Below are positions 43,215 through 52,591 of a stretch of DNA of 64,000 nucleotides, in pieces. The notes under the pieces were generated by a model. It ran no database searches. It had not been told where the DNA came from and saw only the letters and a list, made by a program, of their open reading frames with translations. Where the stretch lies: contig CM077005.1 in assembly GCA_039090855.1 (NCBI GenBank), forward strand, positions 14,981,921 to 15,045,920. Reading direction: 5' to 3'. Positions within the stretch are counted from its first letter, which is position 1; each line of letters starts with the position of its first letter. Made by a program: the position numbers and the translations under genes. The DNA comes from Macrothele yani. Its lineage: Eukaryota; Arthropoda; Arachnida; Araneae; Macrothelidae.

Positions 43215-44447
43215 GCGCCGCGCAGGGGACTCCACATTCGTGCCGAAGTGCACGGTAAGAATCAGGTGAGATCCCTGAACGATAGACATGCCGAGAAGTC
43301 GCCGTAGATGTACGTACGGGCAACTGACCGAATTTGAACGAGACCGTATCGTTCGGATGAGAGAGAAAGTGCGGCCTGCGCCCAATCAGCCGCCATTTAG
43401 GCCTGTCGGAAAGTACGGTGCGATCGTGTTGGGAACAAATGGACCCGGAAAGGCATCCGGACACTGCGGATTGGCTCTGGACGATCACCAGCAGAGAGGA
43501 CCGTGGGATCGTGAGCACGGCACGCACAGATGCAACGACTTCCTTGTCCAATATCCAGAGACATTTGGCGGCTGTACATGGGATTCCTGTGTCCGCCAGA
43601 ATCATTTCCAGACACCTGGCAGGGGCGAATCTGCGCTCGACTGCCCTTACGTTTTCTACCTAACCGTTGTCAGCGTCGATTGCAGTGGTGTCAGCAGCGA
43701 GCAACATGGAAAGCTACGGACTGGTAACGTATAGTGTTCAGCGACGAATTCCGCTTCTGTATGGGAACGGACGACCACCGTGCCAGATTGTGGAGAACCG
43801 CAGGTGAGCGCTACAATCCCAACCTCACTGTATAGAGGCACACGTCCCGAACTGCATACGTGATGGTCAGGGAAGCCATCGCGTATGACAGCCGGACTTC
43901 CCTCGCAGTGATCCGAGGGACGTTGGCAGCCCAGCGCTACGAACAGGAGATCCTGTGGCTCCATGTGCTGCCTTTCCTGGCGGGGCGGTCCGGAGTCATT
44001 TTCCGACAAGATAACGCTCGTCCACACACTGCTCGGGTTTTCCAGGACTGTCTAAGTAAGGCTCCGATGCTTCCGTGGCCTGTCAGATCACCTGATCACT
44101 CGCCCAGTTAGCACGTGTGAGACCAGATGAAACGCCGGCTTTCTCCATGTCCCAGTGTTCGTGCTATAGAGCGCCAGTTGCAAGAAGTGTGGGACAATCT
44201 GTCCTAGGATAACATACGGCCTCTCTTTGACTCCATACCGGACCGTATCTCCGCATGTATCAGTGCACGAGACAGTCCGACGCGGTACTAACGCTGACCG
44301 GAATGTGTACCTTATGTCCGCTGGAAATCGTCCTGCTGCTGTGATATTGCAATCACTTCGGTCCTTGGTATGTACCATCTCACTACTAAAATCGCATTTC
44401 AATTCAACGCCTCCTTCTTGGTGCGCGGATTTTTATGGCAGTGAGTG
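43195..44447 (+). mobile_element. Tc1 transposon, left end replaced
   Basis: The right end cgcggatttttatggcagtg then agtg (44424-44447) is followed by TA at 44448-44449. The expected matching left terminus is missing: coding-side sequence begins directly after the tRNA-like hairpin. The related element at 51217 has both ends, and the two share right-end text cttcttggtgcgc. Confidence 0.8.
43288..44291 (+). pseudogene. Tc1 transposase, catalytic Glu replaced by stop
   Basis: Start MPRSRRRCTYGQLTEFERDR then IVRMREKV. The HTH 2 region follows in shifted frames. IVFSDEFRFCMGTDDHRARL carries the first Asp. VIFRQDNARPHTARVFQDCL carries the second Asp. PDHSPS*HV*DQMKRRL is the NPIEHVWD region, with TAG in place of the Glu codon and TGA in place of Trp. 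The C-terminus reads SIPDRISACISARDSPTRY before TAA at 44289-44291. Confidence 0.88.
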
Positions 44448-44454
44448 TATATTA

Positions 44455-45694
44455 AAAAGAAACTAGCTCATGGCGCGTGCTACGCACGTGTGGAAAAGGT
44501 GTGACTGAAATTTTTGTAACACGAATTGTGAAATACATATACATAACTAACATAAACGGTTGGATTATTAATGGGTCTATAAGATAGGTCACCGACAATA
44601 AAATTTTCGTAATATTCCCATGACAGAAGCCTATTATCTATATATTAATTCTACAAGGTTTTTTACTGAGTTCTATTTTGAGAAAAGGGCTGAACGTAAA
44701 GATATGGTGAAGGTATCAAAATAAAGATCTTACCATGTATATGTGCCAGTCGAAGAGAAAAATGAGATTGGGGCAACGGTTCGGGCGTTGTGGGGCGGCA
44801 AAATTCTCATGTAAAGTCTATGGGAGAAGCGTGTGGTTGACATTCGATCGCCTGCGGTTGAAGGCGGAAGCATGGAGGGACTGAGATAGTCCAAAGTCCG
44901 AAGTCTCTTTTCTGAGCGAACCGTTGCGCAAAACAACGCTAGCTAGCATTTGTATCAAAGTTCTTCTCATCGGAACAGCGAACACTCTCGAAGACCTGAT
45001 TGCCTTATGCCGTTGGACTGTGTGATGTATATATACAATTTAACATTCATTCGATCCAGTTTATTCGCGTAGGTAAGACGCTTCCCATTATGTAAAAATG
45101 TAAATAAACATTCCGTTGACCATTGTTAGTGAAAATATTACAGGCGAGTGCTTATAGGCCATTGAGTTGCTCATGGTGGTCGTTAAGCCTACATTAAAAA
45201 AATCACGAACGTGGACTGTTTGTTGTCTTTACTGAAGTGGTTGAATGAATTTGTCAATCAATTAAAGTATACATTTGTTGTTTCATATGAGTTTATTCTC
45301 TTCGAAAAAAAAAAAAAAAACCTAACCGATGATTCCGACGGGTGAAGAGTATTCGCAACGCGAATCTCATTCCAACAACATTTACAAACACAGTTGTGAC
45401 TGAATTCAGTTGAATTTTTGCACACGATCGACATGAGTGGACTTCCGCCTCACAATTTACGACTGAAAAAGCCCATTGAGTTGCTCACGGTGGTCCTTAA
45501 ACCTTCAGTCAAACAAAAACAAACAAAAAAAAAAATCACGAACCTGGACTATTGTCTTTACTGAAGTGGTTGAATGAATTTGTCAATCAAATAAAGTTTA
45601 CATTTGTTGTGACGTTTATTCTTAAGTTTATTCTTTTCAAGAAGAAAAAAAAAAGCTAACGGTCGATTCCGACGGGTTTCGTCTAGTATAAGTT
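44455..45694 (+). mobile_element. Helitron-like non-autonomous element, copy 2
   Basis: This copy runs from about actagctcatggcgcgtgct (44463) to gggtttcgtctag (45694). It matches the reverse complement of 8083-9322 from about 44640 onward. The left part includes the CpG-rich hairpin gtgctacgcac. The right tip gtcgattccgac can fold, and ends in CTAG before T, as in Helitrons. Both tips share ACTAG when read inward. A ~150-bp module with aagtggttgaatgaatttgt occurs twice (about 45205-45350 and 45536-45680). No protein is encoded. Class assignment is tentative. Confidence 0.6.
45152..45205 (+). mobile_element. SINE family A 3' tail
   Basis: The text gcttataggccattgagttg then ctcatggtggtcgttaa is the conserved 3' end of SINE family A. 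The tRNA head is absent. A second tail lies at 45466-45525 (cccattgagttgctcacggt). Both are inside the Helitron-like copy at positions equivalent to SINE sequence in the inverted copy (8808-8820 and 8256-8458). Confidence 0.8.
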
Positions 45695-45757
45695 AATATA
45701 TTTTAACCCGTTATACGACTAGCACAGTACGTTAAAAATCACATAATGTAAAAATTT

Positions 45758-46080
45758 AGGTAATAAATTGTAGCACATCGAGCCTGAAGTTCTTCTGGAG
45801 TTTCTTGCTGCCGGTGAATTGCGTCTGAGAGAGCAGCTGCATTATGGCGAGCTTGTAGTTGTTCAGGAGTAACTTGATATCGGCTGTTAGCATGCGCAAG
45901 AGCATCAGTAATATGTCCGGCTTGTGTTTCTTAAAAAGTTTCATTTCGTCTGCGATTAGCTCTACCTTCGTTTAAGTCATGCAAAGTGTTAGAAGATTGG
46001 TTTACACGCCTTCGCCGCTGTCGTTCTCTATTCAAGCGACGTTTTCTTTCAGCTTTATCTATCTTCTTCCATCTTGCACT
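45758..46080 (-). pseudogene. possible Helitron protein N-terminal region
   Basis: The minus strand gives one continuous frame broken by a single stop. It starts RWKKIDKAERKRRLNRERQR then RRRRVNQSSNTL. After the stop come YQVTPEQLQARHNAAALSDA and IHRQQETPEELQARC. Runs of ETPEE.QAR with basic R-rich blocks are common at the N-termini of Helitron and related helicase ORFs in arthropods. It lies directly beside the Helitron-like element at 44455-45694. No Rep or helicase motifs are present, so the identification is tentative. Confidence 0.45.
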
Positions 46081-46544
46081 ACAAAGAAAAAATGCAATGG
46101 AACCAATAATTTTTTTTAATTTCCATCACAGTGAATCAAAACTACGCCTGCATTTACTTTCTTACAATTTTACTTGTTCCTTATTATGAAATAAAATACA
46201 CTGATTCCTTTTTATGAAATTACTCTGCAGTTTTATTCCTTTTTGTGAAATTACGCTGTACTTTTATTTCTTTTTTATGTACTCTGCAATTTCATTCCTT
46301 TTTATGAAATGACTGCAATGCGAAGAAAATGAAATAAAACACAACATAACACCTACGTAACAGAACAAACGTCGCCGATAGTTGTTCAAGCTCGTGCGTG
46401 TTGCCACAGATTAAGTCGTTTGTCTTACTAATTTTATTTTATTTTCCGATATTTCTCGTTGATTTTACTTATCGTGCGATAGTGGTAAGCTTAGTTCCAA
46501 TTTCAGCCACCGGATAAAAGCAGGTAGCGCTGCAAGTACTGATG
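46081..46544. other. AT-rich spacer
   Basis: Three imperfect repeats of attcctttttatgaaatta occur between 46203 and 46312 (period about 50 bp). No gene recognised. Confidence 0.45.
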
Positions 46545-46965
46545 ACGTCAGAGCGTTAGGGACCATAGCCCACTGGGAAGAGAAGGCCCTGAAACGAACG
46601 GTCATGTGACCAGCATGGTCCCAGTTTACAGCTTGGTATTTGTAATTATTTATTATTTTTTACTACTGCAAGCAAATTATATTTATAAGTGCCACAGACA
46701 TAATAATCTAAACCCTACACAAAATTTAATATTACACCCACTTAAATTTTTTTCACAAAACTGGCACAAGGATAAAGCAGTTTTGACTGGAAAACATAAT
46801 GCAATAACGGTTTTTAAGATACTTTAATCACCAGAATAATAAGTGTATTAACTTCCGGTAAAAACTTTGAGACAAAGCTAAGAGTCTTTTGGTCGCATGA
46901 CAACCGTTTGTTTCAAGGCCTCCTCTTTCCAGTGGGCTATGGTTAGGGACAGACGTAACCTATTA
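46545..46965. mobile_element. MITE with ~80-bp imperfect inverted ends
   Basis: Left arm text accatagcccactgggaaga then gaaggccctgaaacgaacgg (46562-46602) pairs with right arm ccgtttgtttcaaggcctcc then tctttccagtgggctatggt (46905-46944). The arms match at about 85 percent. The interior of ~260 bp is AT-rich with no coding potential. Exact ends and target duplication are not resolved. Confidence 0.78.
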
Positions 46966-48264
46966 TATAGGTTTTATTACACTTCCACTACCTTTCAAAA
47001 ATAGATTGCACTCATGTAATCACTCCAACCTGATTTGGAGCAACTTTTCTTTTCCTTTGTAATTTGCAACTTCTTCCGCAAAATCGACCTTAGAAATTAA
47101 AATTATTCTGTGTCCGTCACCTTTACAAGTACGGTCTCTTTCATAGCAATTTATTTTTGAAGTTAAAATGTTTTCTTCTCCTTGTAAAATAACAGCAACT
47201 TTTCTATTCTTGGTTGCAGGAAAACTGAAAATAAATAATTGAATGAAAAATTAATTAAAAAATAAAATGCGAGTTTTGTTAACTTTCGCAAAAACGTTTA
47301 ATTCAACAAACAGGTAAAATTCCTACTTTGCAACTTTCCTCTAATGCAACTTCCTTCTGCGTGAACAAAATCGGCCCTTGGAAACTCACTTGATTCTTCT
47401 TTATTCATTTTTCAACGAAATATTTAATTTAAAAATTAAAATGGGCCATCTTAAAACAAAAACTTGTTATCCTCGGGTATTTATTTCCATTAGGTTAAAA
47501 AATTCCCGAGGCATTTAAACGTGCGTATCGCACAAGAAAATTACAGTTGCTTGCAGCTCAAAGTTCACGAAACGAGCCCTTCCTTTGCGCGTGTTACAGT
47601 AATAATCTCGTCCCATGATCAAAATTGCGTTTGTTTACTTGTTACGCACATTGGTTTCGAGGCTAGACTGAGTCTTTACAGGAGACTCGCCCACAAAATC
47701 GCACACCTCACTGGTAACACGTAGCCTGTGTCAGTCTTTCAGTTGCAGACGAGTTTAAGAAACAGATAGCCGGTAGGGAGGCGGAGTTCAACCTTGGTCT
47801 ACTTTCGTTTTCTGACCACGAGAAGTAAATATAAATGTAAATAAAAACAAGAGATCTCGCCCCGGGAGTAGCACTTTCAGTTTCCTGTTCTTACGTCTGT
47901 GCACGCAACTACAGCTAACCTTGAATGCTTATTACACCGCTTCGGATTCTGCGAGTGGTAATAAAAGGTTAAATGTGAAATAAAAATGGAATTCCAAGTT
48001 GGAGGTCTCCCGCTTGAGCGATTTTTTAAATAATACCTCAAGCCTTGAAATGTTCTTTCTGATAATGTAAACACAAAAATATTTCTCGCGGATGAGTTAG
48101 ATAATTAACTTTTAATCGTGCAGTTAGAAGGATTTCCCGTGAGAAAAGGATGGGATTTCCTCAAACGTTTTACAAAATCGTTTTCTTCAGCAAACTTAAA
48201 GGTTTAGATATTGCTTATCCGAATATTGTTTATTGATGCTCGCCTTGTTGCTAAGGGTTGTTTA
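46966..48264. other. spacer, no gene recognised
   Basis: About 1.3 kb without motif-bearing frames. The segment 47520-47720 is less AT-rich and has a 67-codon frame that I do not recognise. Confidence 0.4.
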
Positions 48265-48592
48265 CAATGAAGTGCCAAAAGTCATGGGATCCTTACCTAG
48301 TATCGTGTAGGACCTCCTCTAGCCCGGCGAAGTGCAGCAACTCGACTTAGCATCGATTCCACTATTGGCCGGAAGACTTCTGGAGAGTTGTTGAGCCATG
48401 CCCTCTGAACAGCCACCCACAGTTCCCTGGTATTTGTAGGTGCAGGATCTTGGGTGCGAATGGATCTTTCCACCACATCCCATAAGTGCTCTATTGGGTT
48501 CATGCTGGGCAAACATGGTGGCCACGCCTTCAGTCGGAAATGTCCAGAATGCTCCTTGAACCAATTTTAGACAACTTGGGCCTGATGATGTA

Positions 48593-49747
48593 CACTGAAG
48601 TGCCAGAAAAACTGGTACACCAGTCTAATACTTGGTCGTTGCCCCATGGGAGACCAGGATTGCAGAAATACGACGGAGCATTGACTCCACTAGCTTCTGG
48701 AAATATGCTGTAGGCAATGCACACCATTTGCATGGCATCCCAAATGAGTTCTATCGCGTTAAGATCTGGGGACTTGGTGGGAATGGCAACATCCCAAACG
48801 TAGATGAATGCTCCTCTAACCATAATGTGGCGTCCCGACACTTGTGTGAAGGTGCATTGTTCTGTGCAACAGGCCCAAACCATCAGCATGAATGCAGGAC
48901 ATGAACGGGTGTACCTCGTCAGAAAGGATGCGCACATAGCGTTGGCCAGTCACAGACTTTTGTAGGCGTACCTGGGGTCCCAGTGAAGTCCAGCTAAATA
49001 CACCCCATACCATTACGGACACCCCACCAGCCGGTACAGTTCCCTGTTGACAGGCGGGATCCATGGCTACATGGGGTTTGCGCCGCACACGAATCCTTCA
49101 ATCTACCCGATACATTTGAAAACGCGACTCGTCAGACCAGGCTACTTGTTTCCAGTCATCAAGTGTCCAGTGGCGGTGTTGCGGTGCCCAAGCGAGGCGC
49201 ATAGCTCTGTGTCGTGCACCCATCAAGGGGACACGAGTTGGGCGTCTGCTCCCAAAGCGCATATCGTGCAGGGTACGTTACGCAGTCCGGACGCTGATGC
49301 TTGTTGACGCTCCAGCATTAAATTCCGATGGTACCTGCAAGAGTGTTGCACGCTTATCGCGTGAAACGATTCTTAACAGCCGACGGTGGTCACTTTCACC
49401 CAATGTCTTTTTACGGCCACACTGGTATCGTAGGTTGGAGGTTTTGCCGGAATTCTTGCAGTCACGGTACACCCTTGCAATGGTCGTCCGTGAAAATCCG
49501 AACTTCGTTTCGTTTCTACCTCCGCAATACTATGGCCCATCTCACGAGCGACAACTATGACACCGCGTTGAAAATCGCTTAAATCTTTATTACTTGTCAT
49601 TCTCATGCCGAAAACAGCTCTGACAGCTGGCAAGGATGTCTATCGCTTTATATACGCACTGGCGGACGCAACCGAGTACGCGCATAGGTGACGTTGCTAT
49701 GTATTTTTCATAAGCTCGTCTGTATCAGTTTTTCTGGCACTTTAGTG
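48593..49747 (-). mobile_element. inner Tc1 transposon nested in the outer one
   Basis: 1155 bp. Left end cactgaagtgccagaaaaac and reverse of right end cactaaagtgccagaaaaac match at 19 of 20, flanked by TA at 48591-48592 and 49748-49749. Its tips start CACT.AAGTGCCA like those of the outer element, so the two families have related termini. It has the same orientation as its host. Confidence 0.95.
48624..49600 (-). pseudogene. inner Tc1 transposase
   Basis: Starts MTSNKDLSDFQRGVIVVARE then MGHSIAEV. HTH 2 follows in mixed frames. The first-Asp block WSDESRFQMYRVD is readable near 49110-49150. GSVMVWGVFSW-type sequence (SVMVWGVFSWTSLGP) is at about 48990-49030. The second catalytic block reads AQNNAPSHKCR, with Asn for Asp. 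The third reads SPDLNAIELIWDAM, Glu kept. It ends LVESMLRRISAILVSHGATT then KY and a stop at 48624-48626. Confidence 0.87.
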
Positions 49748-50637
49748 TAATGTCCGCCTGGAAAATCCCATCGTTGCTGGGTTACATAAAGTCCATAAAG
49801 GGTTGCAAATAGTCACCCAGCAGAGCAACAAAGCGGTTACCGGTTAATGACGTGTTTACGAGGACCAGAGGACCTAAACCGTGCCACGTAAAGACACCCC
49901 ACACATGTATGGAACCACCACCAGCGTGCACATTGCCTTGTTGACAGCTTGGGTCCATGGCCTCATGGGGTCTGCGCCACACCCGAACCCTAACATCAAC
50001 TCGTAACAACTGGTAGCGTGACTCATCGTACCACGCCACATATTGCCAATCTTCCAGGGTACAATTGCCGTGCTCTCGAGCCCAGGCGAGTCACTGTGTC
50101 CGATGTCGTGGTGTTAACAAAAGCACTCTTGTGGGTCTTTTGCTCCCATACCCCATGGACGATAAATTACGCTGCACTGACTTGATGGATATGTCTCTGG
50201 TACCTCCTGCATTGAACGTCGATGTTATTTGAGCCAGTGTAGCTTGCCTGTTAGCATGGACAATCCTGTTTAAACGCCGCTGGTCACGGTCATTCAGCAC
50301 CCGTGGTAGGCCACTGCGCTGTCCACGGTAGGTTACAATGCCTTCCATGAGGTATTCTCGGTACACACGTGACACCGTGGATTGAGGAATGTTGAATGCT
50401 CGCACACAGCTTCGGAAATTGAATGTCCCATCCATCTGTCTCCCACTATCATGCCTCGTTCAAACTCCAATAATTCACGTCGGCTTGCCATAATCCTACT
50501 GGCGGTTGTTCAACCTGACTCACGAGATTACACCTCGCAACTGATAAAAATCGTGGCGTGCGTTGAAGCCTTTATACGACGGCAGCGCCAGTTAAAAATT
50601 TACATACTGCTATTCCATGACTTTTGGCACTTCAGTG

Positions 50638-51216
50638 TATGTGTGTGTGACGTATTCCTCTAAATTACCTTCCTTTTGAGTTTCTGTTTTCTTATGTAAA
50701 TTTAGTTATTTTTTGGTTAAACGTTTTCTTTCTGAATGGCACACTAATTCCACAAACAGCTTTTATAATTTAGCAGTACTGGCAGTGGGTCACAGCCAGA
50801 TGAAATTCCAAAACTGAATGTCGTGGAATGAAACTAATGGAGTCCGTGGACTTGTCGAAGTTCTGTGTACATAGAGTTGTAGAGATTATGAGTAAATGTT
50901 CAATGTTGATATGTTGAGATATATGTGATTGCCTTTTGCTGTCATTGGATTGAATTCTATGTGAAGACCTGAAAATCACGTTGTATCAGGGGATTTGATT
51001 TTACAGTGAGTGACAAAATAAATTGATGGAATTAAGTAACTTTAATGTTGATTCTTTTCTCTGGTTGTTATCAGTTAATGAAATCCTAAAACGGTTTGAT
51101 ATATGTCATACGAAGTTCTCTAAGAAGCTTTAGTTAAGAACTGAGTTAATAAAGTTAAACTAAAACTATGAGAAGCGTAAAATACAGCGAATAAACTAGT
51201 TTTAAAACTCCATGTG
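50638..51216. other. spacer
   Basis: No gene or repeat recognised between two Tc1 elements. Confidence 0.4.
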
Positions 51217-52591
51217 CACTCACGGACAATGAAATTTTAGCACCTAGGATAAAACATGGTACAACCGCGAAACTTTGCAAATAGCTAGAGTGTGTGCTGG
51301 TATGCAAATGATCCAAGATTAGTGCGAGTGCGCATGACTGCACACCCTGTGGTGACGCTGCAAGCTTATAAACCGGCGTGTAGTTGATGACCCACGAAAG
51401 CGAAAAGCACTGGCCTACGCAAGCAGGAGTACAGAGTGAAAAGAATGCCGGATAGACGCCAGATACATCGATTTACGTAACTTAAGGGACTTTGAGAGAG
51501 GTCATCGGGCTGAAAACCGGAGGTTGGTCGGCGCGCCGTATAGCCCGCCACGTGGATCGTTCTGACCATACCGTCCGACTGTGTTGGGACCAGTGGACAC
51601 GTGACAGCACTGCCACACGGCGGAGCGGCTCCGGACGGACGAGGAGAACCACCAGTAGAGAGGATCGACGGATCGTGCGCCAGGCACGAACGGATCCCAC
51701 GGGGACCCGGCCCACTATACAGGTAGATGCAGCGGCTCCTGTGTACTCGCGGAAGCGAATCTGCGATCCCAGCGGCCCTTACGTGTGCTGCCATTAACAG
51801 CGAAGCATCGCCGATTCCGTGTGCAGTGGTGCGAGGTCAGAGCGCCGTGGAACGCCACAGACTGGCGACATGTGGTGTTTTTGCCGCTTCGTTTTGGGGA
51901 CAGATGATCATCATGCCCGGGTGTATAGGTCCACTGGGCCAACGGCACAATCCCAACCTCGCTATCGAGCGAAACACCTTCTCACTGCAGGCATTATGGT
52001 CTGGAGAGCTATTGCCTACGATAGCCGATCAGCTCATGATAATGTACGTGGATCATACATGGATCATTGACGGGCCAGCGATATGTGGATGAGATCCTAC
52101 GGTCCCGTGCGCTCCCATTCCTGGCCGGGATTCCGGGTGTGCTATAACAGCAGAATAATGCCCGTTCGCACACTGCTCGGGTTGCCCAGGACTGCCTACG
52201 TCATGTCCAGACACTTCCATATCCTACCCGCTCCCCGCACATGTCCCCTATCAAGCATGTGTGGGACTAGTTGAAACACCGGCTGCCACCGTACCGCACT
52301 ATCCTAGATTTGGAGCACACCGTCGAACACGTGTGGGCCAGTCTGCCGCAGTACAACATGAGGCGTCTGTTCGCCTCACTGCCGGACCGTATTGCAGCAT
52401 GTATCGCCGCACGAGGCGGTGCGACGTGCTATTGAAGATGACTGGATTGCGTGCCACAGTTCCCTCTGCAATTGTCCTGCAGCTCTGTTTTTGCGATCAT
52501 GTGTATCACTCATCTGTATCATTACGTCCATAAAATTTCAGTTCACTCCGATGCTTCTTTCTTGGTGCGCTAATTTCATTGTCCGTGAATG
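51217..52591 (+). mobile_element. Tc1 transposon, both ends present
   Basis: Left end cactcacggacaatgaaatt and reverse of right end cattcacggacaatgaaatt match at 19 of 20. The right flank is TA (52592-52593); the left flank is TG, one base off. 1375 bp. It is related to the element at 43195 (similar right-end text and protein blocks). Confidence 0.92.
51444..52435 (+). pseudogene. Tc1 transposase, all catalytic residues lost
   Basis: Begins MPDRRQIHRFT. The frame from 51492 gives REVIGLKTGGWSARRIARHV and DRSDHTVRLCWDQW (HTH 1), then GRTRRTTSREDRRIVRQART. The first-Asp block (FSDESRF in relatives) is reduced to VFLPLRFG. The second reads QQNNARSHTARVAQDCL, with Asn for Asp. The third reads MSPIKHVWD, with Lys for Glu. 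The C-terminus is LPDRIAACIAARGGATCY and TGA at 52433-52435. Several frameshifts are present. Confidence 0.87.

Larger units (their letters stand above)
48297..50491 (-). pseudogene. outer Tc1 transposase, split by the inner Tc1
   Basis: The start at 50491 gives MASRRELLEFERGMIVGDRW. After a frameshift, the frame 50091-50435 gives SCVRAFNIPQSTVSRVYREY and LNDRDQRRLNRIVHANRQAT. WQYVAWYDESRYQLL carries the first Asp. The reading reaches GIFQAD at about 49750 where the inner Tc1 is inserted, at or next to the second catalytic motif. It resumes at 48588 and ends with SMNPIEHLWDVVERSI (Glu kept), LVESML-like PIVESMLSRVAALRRA and RGGPTRY. Apart from the insertion it carries few lesions. Confidence 0.88.
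48265..50637 (-). mobile_element. outer Tc1 transposon (contains another Tc1)
   Basis: Left end caatgaagtgccaaaagtca and reverse of right end cactgaagtgccaaaagtca match at 19 of 20. TA flanks both sides (48263-48264, 50638-50639). Total 2373 bp. After removing the inner element (48593-49747) and one TA, about 1216 bp remain, a normal Tc1 length. Confidence 0.95.
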
